In this document: positions 25,776 to 34,988 of the stretch, in pieces
Layout of the letters: every line of letters starts with the position of its first letter
How positions within the stretch are numbered: the first letter of the stretch is position 1
Origin: Phocoenobacter atlanticus
GTDB lineage: Bacteria; Pseudomonadota; Gammaproteobacteria; Enterobacterales; Pasteurellaceae
NCBI RefSeq assembly: GCF_030764225.1
Contig: NZ_JASAXH010000007.1
Direction: 5' to 3' (one strand)
Length of the DNA: 64,000 nucleotides
Notes under the pieces: generated by a model
What the model was told of the DNA's origin: nothing
Seen by the model: only the letters and a program-made list of their open reading frames with translations
Databases searched by the model: none
Program-made: the position numbers and the translations under genes

Positions 25776-26099
25776 TTATTCTGATAAATCGTCAGTTTCA
25801 TTTCCTAAATTATCAGCCAATGTGTATAAACGTTTTGTTTGACTAATTTTAGTACGATATTTCACCCAAACTCTTTCTAATGGTGTCGTTGCTTGTCTTT
25901 CTGCTTTAATCATCGCAACAAATTGCTTTTCGTCTTCTGTTACTGGCTCTCTTTCTCCAAGCTCTAAGGCAAGACAAGCTTGTCCAAATTGTTCCAATAG
26001 TTTTGCTTCATTAATAGTATAATCACCTTGACGAGAAAATCCTCTTGGATAGTTTTTGTTATCAAAAAAGCGACGAGTTGCACTAAAACTTTTTGTCAT
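25776..26099 (-). CDS. maoP: DUF413 protein, MaoP/YifE-like
   Basis: Small 107-residue soluble protein. RRFFDNKNYPRGFSRQGDYTINEAKLLEQFG and LGEREPVTEDEKQFV match E. coli YifE/MaoP almost word for word; in E. coli that protein helps organise the Ori macrodomain through a maoS site. No maoS-like site could be assigned here. It stands alone, 55 bp upstream of trmA in the same direction. Confidence 0.88.
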   Translation of the reverse strand: MTKSFSATRRFFDNKNYPRGFSRQGDYTINEAKLLEQFGQACLALELGEREPVTEDEKQFVAMIKAERQATTPLERVWVKYRTKISQTKRLYTLADNLGNETDDLSE

Positions 26100-26394
26100 A
26101 ATTTTTCTTCTCCTAAAACAACAGATCTAAAAATCAGAGAAATTAAAACAAGTTTCAAAAATAAGTCAATTATTTTTATTCAAATATGCTTCATTTATTT
26201 TACTTATTTGCATTTTTTATGGTTTTTTATTAAAAAATGACCACTTAATCAAAAATCAACTATGGATCAACATCATACATAATGGTAAAATCATTCTGCT
26301 TTTTCGTTCAGACCGTAGAACAAAATTATTTTATTGAACGGTGTGAGGAAAAGCATAGCTGGTTTGACATCTATTAAAATTGCTTAAATAAGAG

Positions 26395-26422
26395 TTGAAA
26401 TCAGTTAAATTTTCTTTACACT
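26395..26422 (+). promoter_or_regulatory. Candidate promoter of acpP
   Basis: TTGAAA (26395-26400), 16-bp spacer, TACACT (26417-26422), giving a leader of about 40 nt. A second -35-like TTGACA lies at 26364-26369. The remaining stretch 26100-26360 is AT-rich with no gene seen. Confidence 0.45.
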
Positions 26423-26466
26423 ATACATTTTCGCAGTTAGGCGAAGTCATAAATAGGAAACAAAAA

Positions 26467-26697
26467 ATGAGTATTGAAGAACGCGTAAAAAATATTATCG
26501 TAGAACAACTTGGCGTTAAAGAAGAAGACGCAAAACCAGAAGCATCATTTATTGATGATTTAGGTGCAGATTCTTTAGATACTGTTGAGTTAGTAATGGC
26601 TTTAGAAGAAGAATTTGATATCGAAATTCCAGATGAAGAAGCTGAAAAAATTACAACTGTTCAATCTGCGATTGATTACGTTCAAAACAATCAATAA
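26467..26697 (+). CDS. acpP: Acyl carrier protein
   Basis: Carries growing acyl chains during fatty acid synthesis on a 4'-phosphopantetheine attached to the serine of GADSLDTVEL (Ser37 by the family's numbering). 76 residues, strongly acidic. Start at the ATG at 26467 (MSIEERVKNI) with GGAAAC-type ribosome site; the upstream in-frame extension is leader sequence. Followed by a terminator, so it is monocistronic here. Confidence 0.97.
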   Translation: MSIEERVKNIIVEQLGVKEEDAKPEASFIDDLGADSLDTVELVMALEEEFDIEIPDEEAEKITTVQSAIDYVQNNQ

Positions 26698-26706
26698 GAT
26701 TACAAC

Positions 26707-26733
26707 AAGGCGGTCATTTGACCGCCTTCGTTT
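26707..26733 (+). terminator. Terminator after acpP
   Basis: Stem AAGGCGGTCA (26707-26716) with TGACCGCCTT (26719-26728), very short loop, then CGTTTT. The arms are near-copies of the uptake-signal core AAGCGGTCA, a known theme in Pasteurellaceae where paired uptake signals double as terminators. Confidence 0.8.
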
Positions 26734-26978
26734 TATATTCCTTTCTTTATCCAGTATTGATACGGTATTGTTTCTGTTTGAAAATCAACTAATTGATGAT
26801 TCATAAACTCACAAAAACTAGGAATGTCACGAGTTGTCGCAGGATCATCTGCAGTAATTAATAAAATATCCCCCTCTTGCATATTTCTGATAGTTTTACG
26901 TACAAGCATTATTGGTTCAGGACATCTTAGTCCTAATGTGTTTAGTGTTTGATTAGATTTAGGTCGATTAAATTGCAA
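26733..26978 (-). CDS. tusA: Sulfurtransferase TusA
   Basis: Transfers persulfide sulfur from IscS towards tRNA 2-thiouridine and other pathways. The active-site cysteine lies in NTLGLRCPEPIMLVRKTI, the family signature, followed by GDILLITADDPATTRDIPSFC. 81 residues is normal. It converges on acpP, sharing the terminator region. Confidence 0.95.
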   Translation of the reverse strand: MQFNRPKSNQTLNTLGLRCPEPIMLVRKTIRNMQEGDILLITADDPATTRDIPSFCEFMNHQLVDFQTETIPYQYWIKKGI

Positions 26979-27030
26979 TTTTCATTCTCTCTTATCTATA
27001 AAGCGCCATTGTATCAATTTTTCATAAAAT

Positions 27031-27060
27031 AAGCGGTGAGATTGATCAAAAAATTTGTAA
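27031..27060 (+). repeat. DNA-uptake signal sequence upstream of dnaA
   Basis: AAGCGGTGAGATT core with AAAAAATTTGTAA tail in the tusA-dnaA divergent gap. Confidence 0.7.
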
Positions 27061-27145
27061 AAAAATAAAAAGATCTTCATTACATTTTGAGGTATGATAT
27101 TAGTTCTTTCTTAGTAACAATTTTCTTATTTTTTGGGAGTAATTA

Positions 27146-28486
27146 GTGTCTTCTCTTTGGCGTGATACCTTAGATCATTTGCAAACTAAAGTATCTTCAC
27201 AAGAATTTAATGCGTGGTTGCGTCCTTTACAAGCAACGTTAAGCAATGATCAGCTTACACTTTATGCACATAATTCATTTATAATTGACTGGGTACAAAA
27301 TAAATATCTTTCTGAAATTACAGAACTAGTTCGTTTTTTATCAAAAAATGATAACCTTACTGTCGTTATTAGAGAAGGAAAAAAACCAGTAGAAACAGAA
27401 ATAAAAACTCAAACGCAATCTGTTTCGACAAATAAAAATGAAGTATTTAAATCATCTATCCAAACTGGATTATTAGAAGGCTTAACTTTTGACAATTTTG
27501 TTCAAGGGAAATCTAATCAGCTGGCGTTATCTATAGCTCAATCTGTGGTTGAAAATATAGGTGAAAGTTATTGTAATCCATTTTCTCTATATGGTAGCAC
27601 TGGATTAGGGAAAACTCATTTGTTACACGCCATTGGTAACGAGATCTTAAAAAATAATCCCGATGCCAAAGTTGTATATATTCATTCTGAACGCTTTCTT
27701 CAGAATATGATAAACGCATTGCAAAATCGTCATACTATTGAGAAATTTAAGCAATTTTATCGTTCCCTTGATGTATTAATGATTGATGATATTCAATTTT
27801 TTGCCAATAAAGTAGCAACTCAAGAAGAATTTTTCCATACTTTTAATACGCTTTTTGAACGTAGTAAACAAATTGTGGTTGCCTCAGATGTTTTCCCTAA
27901 AAATATTCAAAATATTGAAGAACGTATTCGTTCTCGCTTAAGCTGGGGGGTTAATGCCGCTATTGAACCACCCGAACTTGAAACTCGTGTCGCTATTTTA
28001 ATGAAAAAAGCAGAAGAACGAGGTGAAAGACTAGAAGAAAATGTAGCCTTATTCCTAGCTCAAAAGCTTCGCACAAATGTGCGAGAATTAGAGGGGGCAT
28101 TAAATCGTGTGATTGCGTGGCGTAATTTTACAAAACGTCCAATTACTATTGATGCAGTACGTGAAGCCCTTAAAGATTTAATGTCATCTTATGAACATTT
28201 AATTACTATCGAAAATATTCAAAAAACAGTTGCAGAGCGTTATAATATAAAAATATCAGATTTAAAATCAAAAAGTCGTAAACAAATGTTTGCTCGTCCT
28301 CGTCAAATCGCGATGGCATTGGCAAAAGAATTAACTAACCACAGTTTACCTGAAATTGGTCGAGAATTTGGTGGTAAAGATCATACCACTGTGATGCACG
28401 CAATAAAAAGAATCAATGAGTTAATGGACTCTGACAGTAATCTTAGAGAAGATTATATCAATTTAACACGCAAATTATCATCTTAA
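27146..28486 (+). CDS. dnaA: Chromosomal replication initiator DnaA
   Basis: Binds oriC DnaA boxes and melts the origin. Domain I (SLWRDTLDHLQTKVSSQEFNAWLRPLQ), a short variable linker, AAA+ domain III with Walker A LYGSTGLGKTHLLHAIG, Walker B VLMIDDIQFF, and domain IV with the DNA-binding signature GREFGGKDHTTVMHAIKRI. 446 residues. The start is GTG at 27146 after GGGAG. Heads dnaA-dnaN-recF with 9-bp and 12-bp gaps. No cluster of DnaA boxes was found next to it. Confidence 0.98.
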   Translation: MSSLWRDTLDHLQTKVSSQEFNAWLRPLQATLSNDQLTLYAHNSFIIDWVQNKYLSEITELVRFLSKNDNLTVVIREGKKPVETEIKTQTQSVSTNKNEVFKSSIQTGLLEGLTFDNFVQGKSNQLALSIAQSVVENIGESYCNPFSLYGSTGLGKTHLLHAIGNEILKNNPDAKVVYIHSERFLQNMINALQNRHTIEKFKQFYRSLDVLMIDDIQFFANKVATQEEFFHTFNTLFERSKQIVVASDVFPKNIQNIEERIRSRLSWGVNAAIEPPELETRVAILMKKAEERGERLEENVALFLAQKLRTNVRELEGALNRVIAWRNFTKRPITIDAVREALKDLMSSYEHLITIENIQKTVAERYNIKISDLKSKSRKQMFARPRQIAMALAKELTNHSLPEIGREFGGKDHTTVMHAIKRINELMDSDSNLREDYINLTRKLSS

Positions 28487-28495
28487 GGAATTGTT

Positions 28496-29599
28496 ATGCA
28501 ATTTACTATTACACGTGAAAAATTATTAAAACCATTACAACAAGTTTGTAGCGTTTTAAACAGTCGCCCAACATTACCCATTATTAATAATATTTTACTG
28601 GAAGTAAAAGGTAATCTATTATTTTTAACTGGTACAGATCTAGAGGTTGAATTAACGACTCAAGCAGAGTTAGAAGAACATCTACAGACTGAGGCAAAAT
28701 TAACTATTCCAGCTAAAAAGTTTTTAGATATTTGTAAAAGTTTACCCGAAGATAGCCTAATTTCAGTTAAATTTGAAGAGGATCGAGTGCTTATTCAAGC
28801 CTCTCGTAGTAAATTTAATTTAGCAACTTTACCTGCAAGCGATTACCCAAGTTTAATGGATTGGAGTTCTGATGTTGATTTTAATATTGAACAAGCAACA
28901 TTAACTCGCCTCATTGATGCCACACAATTTTCTATGGCAAATCAAGATGCTCGTTATTTTTTAAACGGAATGAAATTCGAGACTGAAGGAAATTTATTAA
29001 GAGCGATCGCAACAGATGGTCACCGTTTAGCTGTTTGTACTATGCCATTAGCTCAAGAACTTCCTTCTCACTCGGTAATTGTTCCTCGTAAAGCAGTAAT
29101 TGAACTTTCTCGTTTACTTATCCCAAATGATGAAACGACGCGTCTTGAGATTGGAGCAAATCACATTCGCTTTTCTATGAATAAAATCGTATTTACGTCT
29201 AAATTAATTGACGGTCGATTCCCTGATTATCGTCGAGTTTTACCTCGTAATGCAGATCGTATTTTAGAAGCAGATACTGAAACATTAAAACGAGCATTGG
29301 TGCGTGCCGCTATTTTATCTAACGAACGTTTTCGTGGTGTTCGCTTATTATTAACGGATAATTTACTCAAAATTACGGCTAATAATCCAGAGCAAGAAGA
29401 AGCAGAAGAAATTATTGATGTTGCTTATCAAAATGTAGAAATGGAAGTGGGTTTTAATGTTAGCTATTTGTTAGATGTCCTTAATACCTTAAAATGCGAA
29501 AGAGTACGCATTAATTTAGTGGATTCTTCATCGAGTTGTCTCATTGAAAACTGTGATAACAATAGTGCTGAATACGTTATTATGCCAATGCGTTTGTAA
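28496..29599 (+). CDS. dnaN: DNA polymerase III beta subunit (sliding clamp)
   Basis: Homodimeric ring that tethers polymerase III to DNA. MQFTITREKLLKPLQQVCSVL at the start, NRPTLPIINNILLEV-type first domain, FLNGMKFETEGNLLRAIATDGHRLAVC in the middle, and the canonical C-terminal YVIMPMRL. 367 residues. Second gene of the dnaA operon. Confidence 0.98.
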   Translation: MQFTITREKLLKPLQQVCSVLNSRPTLPIINNILLEVKGNLLFLTGTDLEVELTTQAELEEHLQTEAKLTIPAKKFLDICKSLPEDSLISVKFEEDRVLIQASRSKFNLATLPASDYPSLMDWSSDVDFNIEQATLTRLIDATQFSMANQDARYFLNGMKFETEGNLLRAIATDGHRLAVCTMPLAQELPSHSVIVPRKAVIELSRLLIPNDETTRLEIGANHIRFSMNKIVFTSKLIDGRFPDYRRVLPRNADRILEADTETLKRALVRAAILSNERFRGVRLLLTDNLLKITANNPEQEEAEEIIDVAYQNVEMEVGFNVSYLLDVLNTLKCERVRINLVDSSSSCLIENCDNNSAEYVIMPMRL

Positions 29600-29611
29600 T
29601 AATTGTAAATA

Positions 29612-30706
29612 ATGCCTTTAAGCCGTCTGATTATTAATAATTTTAGAAACCTTAATGCCGTGGATCTTGAATTAAGCCACGGCTTTAACTTTTTGGTTGG
29701 AGAGAACGGTAGTGGTAAAACAAGTTTATTAGAAGCTATTTTTTATCTTGGACACGGACGATCATTTAAAAGTAATATAACAAACCGTATCATTAATTAT
29801 GAAAGTGAACATTTTATTTTGCACGGAAAAATAGACGAAGCTAAATATCACTGGAGTGTGGGATTACAAAGAAGTCGTCAAAATCAAACTATTCTCAAAA
29901 TAAATGGTGAAGATGGAAATAAAATGGCCGATCTCGCCCATTTATTACCAATGCAAGTCATTATGCCTGAAGGTCTTACATTATTAAATGGAGGACCAAG
30001 TTATAGAAGAGCCTACCTTGATTGGGGACTTTTTCATTTACACACTCACTTTTATACGCATTGGACAAACCTCAAACGTTTATTAAAACAACGAAATGCT
30101 GCTCTCCCTCAAATTCGTTATTATCAAGAGTTGCTTCATTGGGATAAAGAGCTCGTAAATTTAGCTCTAGTTGTCAGTAAAATGCGAGCAGAATACGCAG
30201 AAATACTTTGTCCTGAAATTGAAAAAACGTGCCAGTTTTTTTTGCCAGAATTAGAAATTTCAGCAACATTTTATCAAGGCTGGAATAAAGACCAAGATTA
30301 TGCAACCATTTTGGCACAAGGTTTTGAGAGAGATAAATCTATTGGTTATACAATGATTGGACCTCAAAAAGCAGACTTTCGTTTTCGAGCAAATGGATTA
30401 CCCGTTGAAGATGTTCTATCTCGAGGGCAGCTAAAACTATTAATGTGTGCATTACGTTTAGCTCAAGGAGAGCATTTAATACAACAAAAAGAATGTCAGT
30501 GCCTATTTTTAATTGATGATTTTGCTTCAGAACTCGATGCAAATAAAAGAGAATTACTGACTCACCGTTTACGAAGAAGCAACTCACAAGTATTTATTAC
30601 TGCTATCAATAAAGAACAACTGCAATATATGGATTGGCAAAAAAATAATACTGATAAATTATTTACGGTTAAAAATGGTAATATTAGGCTTCTTTCACCA
30701 AAATAA
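29612..30706 (+). CDS. recF: DNA replication and repair protein RecF
   Basis: SMC-like ATPase that helps load RecA at gaps. Walker A GENGSGKTSLLEAIFYLGHG (about residue 30), signature-type segment DVLSRGQLKLLMCALRLAQ, Walker B CLFLIDDFASELD. 364 residues is normal. Third gene after dnaN, 12 bp downstream. The 185 bp that follow hold only regulatory sequence. Confidence 0.97.
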   Translation: MPLSRLIINNFRNLNAVDLELSHGFNFLVGENGSGKTSLLEAIFYLGHGRSFKSNITNRIINYESEHFILHGKIDEAKYHWSVGLQRSRQNQTILKINGEDGNKMADLAHLLPMQVIMPEGLTLLNGGPSYRRAYLDWGLFHLHTHFYTHWTNLKRLLKQRNAALPQIRYYQELLHWDKELVNLALVVSKMRAEYAEILCPEIEKTCQFFLPELEISATFYQGWNKDQDYATILAQGFERDKSIGYTMIGPQKADFRFRANGLPVEDVLSRGQLKLLMCALRLAQGEHLIQQKECQCLFLIDDFASELDANKRELLTHRLRRSNSQVFITAINKEQLQYMDWQKNNTDKLFTVKNGNIRLLSPK

Positions 30707-30830
30707 TGAAATTTAAAGAATAAAAATATAATTTTTCCTTTGGGAGAAACGTTCCCTAAAATAATTAGTTGAGATCTTTCTTTACATCTGTTTTCCTCTG
30801 AGCTAAAATAACCTACCTTTTTTAGTCTAT

Positions 30831-30852
30831 TGTCGCCATTATTTAAGCGACA
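30831..30852 (+). other. Hairpin in the rpsU leader region
   Basis: TGTCGC (30831-30836) pairs with GCGACA (30847-30852) across a 10-nt loop, followed by TTTTATTTT. It may terminate recF transcripts or structure the rpsU leader; undecided. Confidence 0.35.
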
Positions 30853-30891
30853 TTTTATTTTAAACATATTATTTTTCTGAGGTGATGGCTT

Positions 30892-31107
30892 ATGCCAGTA
30901 ATTAAAGTTCGTGAAAATGAATCATTTGACGTTGCATTACGTCGTTTTAAACGCTCTTGCGAAAAAGCAGGTATTTTAGCAGAAGCTCGTGCTCGTGAAT
31001 TCTACGACAAACCTACAAGTATTCGTAAACGTGAAAAAGCATCTTTAGCTAAACGTCACGCTAAACGTAATAATCGTGAGAATGCACGCAACAATCGTTT
31101 GTACTAG
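30892..31107 (+). CDS. rpsU: 30S ribosomal protein S21
   Basis: 71-residue basic protein, MPVIKVRENESFDVALRRFKRSCEKAG, ending KRNNRENARNNRLY. First gene of the macromolecular synthesis operon rpsU-dnaG-rpoD; TGAGG lies ahead of the ATG. A hairpin between rpsU and dnaG probably lowers downstream expression. Confidence 0.98.
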   Translation: MPVIKVRENESFDVALRRFKRSCEKAGILAEARAREFYDKPTSIRKREKASLAKRHAKRNNRENARNNRLY

Positions 31108-31136
31108 TTTAGATTTATTTTCAAGCGAAATTCTAG

Positions 31137-31168
31137 AACCGTGACTCTTTTATAAGATCACGGTTTTG
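31137..31168 (+). terminator. Attenuating terminator between rpsU and dnaG
   Basis: Stem AACCGTGA (31137-31144) with TCACGGTT (31158-31165), 13-nt loop, then a weak T run. A terminator at this place is established for the E. coli operon, where it keeps primase scarce relative to S21. Confidence 0.7.
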
Positions 31169-31208
31169 GTGTTTTTAGTTTCTAATTAATTTAACATAAG
31201 AAGAATTG

Positions 31209-32948
31209 ATGAAAGGTCTTATTCCTCGTTCATTTATTGATGATCTCATTGCACGTACCGATATAGTTCAATTAATTGATTCTCGTGTGAAATTAAAAAA
31301 AGCAGGACGAAATTATCAAGCCTGTTGTCCTTTTCATCACGAGAAGACTCCATCATTTTCAGTTAGTCCAGCAAAACAGTTTTACCATTGTTTTGGTTGT
31401 GGAGTAAGTGGCAATGTAATTTCTTTTCTTATGGAATATGATAAATTGGAATTTGTAGAGGCCATTGAAGAACTCGCTCAACTATACGGTTTAGATGTAC
31501 CAAGAGAGAATACTTCTTTAAATAGTACACCAACAACGAGTTATAAGACAAAAAGAAATCTCTATGAATTGATGGAAGAAATTGCAAAATTTTATCAAGA
31601 TCTTACCGCTTCCAATCCTCATAGTTTAGTTTATTTGAAAGAGAGAGGACTTTCCAACGAGATTATTAAACGTTTTGAATTAGGTTTTGCTCTCAATTCA
31701 ATGGACAGTGTATTACAGCGATTTGGTAAAAATCGTGATGAAATAGAAAAACTTCTTGATGCTGGAATGCTCTCTAAAAATGACCAAGGAAGAGTTTACG
31801 ATCGTTTTCGTAATCGTATAATGTTTCCTATTCGAGATCGTAGAGGACGAATAATTGCATTTGGAGGACGAGTTTTAGGTGATGAAAAGCCAAAATATTT
31901 GAATTCTCCAGAGTCGGCGATTTACCATAAGGGAAATGAACTTTATGGATTATATCAAGCTCTACAACTTAATGACAAACCTGAGTTTTTGATTGTGGTT
32001 GAAGGTTATATGGATGTCGTTGCCCTTGCTCAGTTTGGGGTAAATAATGTGGTTGCCTCACTGGGCACAGCAACTACAGGAGAACAACTTCAACAGATGT
32101 TTCGACATACAGAGCAAGTAATTTGTTGCTATGATGGCGATCGTGCAGGAAGAGATGCTGCTTGGCGAGCCTTAGAAAATGCACTACCTTATTTAGAAGA
32201 TGGTCGTCAGTTAAAATTTATATTTTTACCAGATGGTGAAGATCCTGATTCATTTGTTAGACAACAAGGAAAAGAGGGATTTGAGAAAAATTTAACAAAA
32301 GCTCAATCATTAAGTGATTTTTTATTTAGTTCATTATTAGCCAAAGTAGATCTTTCGACTAAAGAGGGAAAATCAAAATTAGCGGCATTAACCCTTCCTT
32401 TACTCAAACAAATTCCAGGGGAAATGTTTCGTGTTTATTTACGTAATATTTTAGGGCAGAAACTCGGTATTTTAGATTCAGCACAATTAGAATCGATGCT
32501 ACCTCAAACACAACAAACAACAACGCAAAAAAATTCTCAGTCTAAAGTTGAGCAAACACCAATGCGATTATTGGTTGCATTGTTATTACAAAACTCTCAT
32601 TTAGTGCAGCTTGTACCTAATTTACAGCCACTAAAAGAGCTTAATATTGCAGGTTTGGAACTTTTTGAAGAACTGGTAGAATTATGTAAAACGCATCAAG
32701 GAATAAGTTTGGGAGGAATTTTAGAATATTATCGTGATAAAAAATCATTTAAAACCCTTGAAATTCTTGCTAACTGGAACCATCTAGTAGCACCTGAAAA
32801 TGTAGAAAGCGCTTTTTTAGAGACCCTTGATTTTTTTTATAAAAAATTAGTTGAAAAACAAATAGAAGAGTTAATTGCAAAAGATCGTACAATAGGGCTA
32901 AATACGATCGAAAAAAAAGAACTGGCTTTATTAATTAGCCAACAATAA
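31209..32948 (+). CDS. dnaG: DNA primase DnaG
   Basis: Synthesises RNA primers at the fork. Zinc-binding domain CCPFHHEKTPSFSVSPAKQFYHCFGCG, RNA polymerase core with FGGRVLGDEKPKYLNSPES, TOPRIM motifs VVEGYMDVVAL and CCYDGDRAGRDAA, and a C-terminal DnaB-interacting region from about residue 440. Start at the ATG at 31209 (MKGLIPRSFIDDLIART), preceded by AAGAAGA; a TTG one codon upstream is unlikely. 579 residues. Confidence 0.97.
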   Translation: MKGLIPRSFIDDLIARTDIVQLIDSRVKLKKAGRNYQACCPFHHEKTPSFSVSPAKQFYHCFGCGVSGNVISFLMEYDKLEFVEAIEELAQLYGLDVPRENTSLNSTPTTSYKTKRNLYELMEEIAKFYQDLTASNPHSLVYLKERGLSNEIIKRFELGFALNSMDSVLQRFGKNRDEIEKLLDAGMLSKNDQGRVYDRFRNRIMFPIRDRRGRIIAFGGRVLGDEKPKYLNSPESAIYHKGNELYGLYQALQLNDKPEFLIVVEGYMDVVALAQFGVNNVVASLGTATTGEQLQQMFRHTEQVICCYDGDRAGRDAAWRALENALPYLEDGRQLKFIFLPDGEDPDSFVRQQGKEGFEKNLTKAQSLSDFLFSSLLAKVDLSTKEGKSKLAALTLPLLKQIPGEMFRVYLRNILGQKLGILDSAQLESMLPQTQQTTTQKNSQSKVEQTPMRLLVALLLQNSHLVQLVPNLQPLKELNIAGLELFEELVELCKTHQGISLGGILEYYRDKKSFKTLEILANWNHLVAPENVESAFLETLDFFYKKLVEKQIEELIAKDRTIGLNTIEKKELALLISQQ

Positions 32949-32956
32949 TTTAGTAT

Positions 32957-32987
32957 TAACAATAATTTTAAAAGTAGTGGTATAATC
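32957..32987 (+). promoter_or_regulatory. Candidate rpoD promoter
   Basis: Perfect -10 TATAAT (32982-32987) preceded by TGG, an extended -10 motif, with TTAACA at 32957-32962 as a distant -35. It lies just after dnaG and gives a short rpoD leader, allowing rpoD expression apart from primase. Confidence 0.55.
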
Positions 32988-33021
32988 TACCCTCTTTTCT
33001 AGCATAAATGTGGATATCAGA

Positions 33022-34854
33022 ATGGAAAAACAATCTCAACTTGAACTGCTTATTACTCAAGGCCGTGAACAAGGATACTTAACTTTATCAGAAGTTCACG
33101 ATCACCTACCTGAAGATTTGGTAGATGCTGAGCAAATCGAAGATATCATCCAAATGATCAATGATATGGGAATTAAGGTTCTGGAAACAGCACCTGATGC
33201 AGATGATTTAATGTTATCTGAAAATATCACTGATGAAGATGTGGTAGAAGAAGCAACTAAAGTCCTTTCCACCGTAGAATCCGAACTGGGTAGAACAACT
33301 GATCCTGTACGTATGTATATGCGTGAAATGGGCACCGTTGAACTTCTTACTCGTGAAGGTGAAATTGATATCGCAAAACGTATTGAAGAAGGTATTAATG
33401 AAGTTCAATGTACCATTGCAGAATATCCAGAAGCATTAACTAACTTAATCGCTAGCTATGAGCAAGTTGAAGAAGGAACAATGCGAATTACGGATCTCAT
33501 TACTGCCTTTATTGAACCAGATATTGAAGAAAGCGAAGTTGCCGATGATACCTTTATCGTTCCTGAAGAAGAAAATAGCGATATTCCTGAAGATGATGAT
33601 GAAGATAGTGATGATGACAGCGATGATAATGCTGATGATAATGGTATTGATCCTGAACTTGCTCGCCAAAAATTCTACGCATTACGCGATCAACATAAAA
33701 AAGCACTTTTAACCATTCAAAAGTATGGTAGAACAAGTAAAAAATCAAAAGAGCAAGTAAAAGCCCTTTCGGAAATTTTCCGTGAATTTCGTCTAGTACC
33801 AAAACAATTTGATCTACTTGTTGCCCAAATGCGTACTATTATGAAACAAGTTCGCAAAGAAGAGCGTCAAATATTACGTTTAGCCGTTGAGTATTCGAAA
33901 ATGCCAAGAGGCGCATTTTTAAAAGCATTCCAAGGTCATGAAACGGATGATGCTTGGTTAATCAAAGCGATTGAATCAAACAAACACTATTCAGAAAAAT
34001 TAGGTTTGAATGCAGAAAAAATTCGTCTCAATATGAATAATTTAAAACATATTGAAGAACAAACAGGATTAACTATTAAGCAAATTCGAGTGATTGGTGG
34101 ACGAATTGCAGAAGGCGAATTAAAAGCTCGCCGAGCGAAGACTGAAATGATTGAAGCAAACCTACGTTTGGTTATTTCTATTGCTAAAAAATACACCAAC
34201 CGTGGCTTACAATTCTTAGATTTAATTCAAGAAGGTAATATTGGTTTAATGAAAGCAGTTGATAAATTTGAATATCGTCGTGGGTATAAATTTTCAACTT
34301 ATGCAACTTGGTGGATCCGCCAAGCTATTACTCGTTCAATTGCCGATCAAGCACGTACTATCCGTATCCCTGTGCATATGATTGAAACGATTAATAAATT
34401 AAATCGTATTTCTCGTCAATGTTTACAAGAAATGGGACGTGATGCGACACCTGAAGAATTAGCAGAAAAAATGGGAATGCCTGAAGATAAAATTCGTAAA
34501 GTTCTTAAAATTGCTAAAGAGCCAATTTCAATGGAAACACCCGTCGGTGATGACGATGATTCACATTTAGGGGATTTCATCGAAGATACTGCACTTGCCC
34601 AACCACTAGATTCTGCAACATCAGAAAGCCTACGTTTAGCAACTGGTGGAGTATTAGAGGGTTTAACACCTCGCGAAGCAAAAGTATTACGTATGCGTTT
34701 TGGTATTGATATGAATACCGATCATACGTTAGAAGAGGTGGGTAAACAATTTGATGTAACACGTGAACGTATCCGTCAAATTGAAGCAAAAGCATTACGT
34801 AAACTGCGTCACCCAAGCCGTTCTGAAACGCTGAGAAGTTTCTTAGATGAGTAA
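33022..34854 (+). CDS. rpoD: Primary sigma factor RpoD (sigma-70)
   Basis: Housekeeping sigma factor. Region 1.1 at the N-terminus (SQLELLITQGREQGYLTLSEVHDHLPEDL), region 1.2 (DPVRMYMREMGTVELLTREGEIDIAKRI), an acidic stretch of Asp/Glu around residues 190-210, region 2 (NLRLVISIAKKYTNRGLQFLDLIQEGNIGLMKAVDKFEYRRGYKFSTYATWWIRQAI split across 2.1-2.4), and region 4 with DVTRERIRQIEAKALRKLRH. I set the start at the ATG at 33022 (MEKQSQLELL, 610 residues), in line with E. coli, rather than four codons upstream. Confidence 0.97.
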   Translation: MEKQSQLELLITQGREQGYLTLSEVHDHLPEDLVDAEQIEDIIQMINDMGIKVLETAPDADDLMLSENITDEDVVEEATKVLSTVESELGRTTDPVRMYMREMGTVELLTREGEIDIAKRIEEGINEVQCTIAEYPEALTNLIASYEQVEEGTMRITDLITAFIEPDIEESEVADDTFIVPEEENSDIPEDDDEDSDDDSDDNADDNGIDPELARQKFYALRDQHKKALLTIQKYGRTSKKSKEQVKALSEIFREFRLVPKQFDLLVAQMRTIMKQVRKEERQILRLAVEYSKMPRGAFLKAFQGHETDDAWLIKAIESNKHYSEKLGLNAEKIRLNMNNLKHIEEQTGLTIKQIRVIGGRIAEGELKARRAKTEMIEANLRLVISIAKKYTNRGLQFLDLIQEGNIGLMKAVDKFEYRRGYKFSTYATWWIRQAITRSIADQARTIRIPVHMIETINKLNRISRQCLQEMGRDATPEELAEKMGMPEDKIRKVLKIAKEPISMETPVGDDDDSHLGDFIEDTALAQPLDSATSESLRLATGGVLEGLTPREAKVLRMRFGIDMNTDHTLEEVGKQFDVTRERIRQIEAKALRKLRHPSRSETLRSFLDE

Positions 34855-34928
34855 CGATTATAAACGTAAAGGATATTGCATCATTTACAATGTCCTTTGT
34901 GCCTAAATGATTTACAACAAAGAGTTAT

Positions 34929-34956
34929 AAAGAGCAATTTAAGTTTGCTCTTTTTT
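34929..34956 (+). terminator. Terminator after rpoD
   Basis: Stem AAAGAGCAA (34929-34937) with TTGCTCTTT (34945-34953), 7-nt loop, continuous T run. Confidence 0.8.
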
Positions 34957-34958
34957 AT

Positions 34959-34986
34959 AGCGGTGAGATGTTGAATAAAATTTACA
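34959..34986 (+). repeat. DNA-uptake signal sequence
   Basis: AGCGGTGAGATGTT core with AAAATTTACAA tail between rpoD and srlR. Confidence 0.7.
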
Positions 34987-34988
34987 AG

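Noticed and set aside
26395..26466. N-terminal extension of acpP
   Set aside because: It spans the promoter; the conserved protein starts at 26467 with a proper ribosome site.
33458..33802. Several overlapping frames inside rpoD around the Asp-rich region
   Set aside because: Low-complexity GAT repeats keep other frames open; the rpoD frame explains the region.
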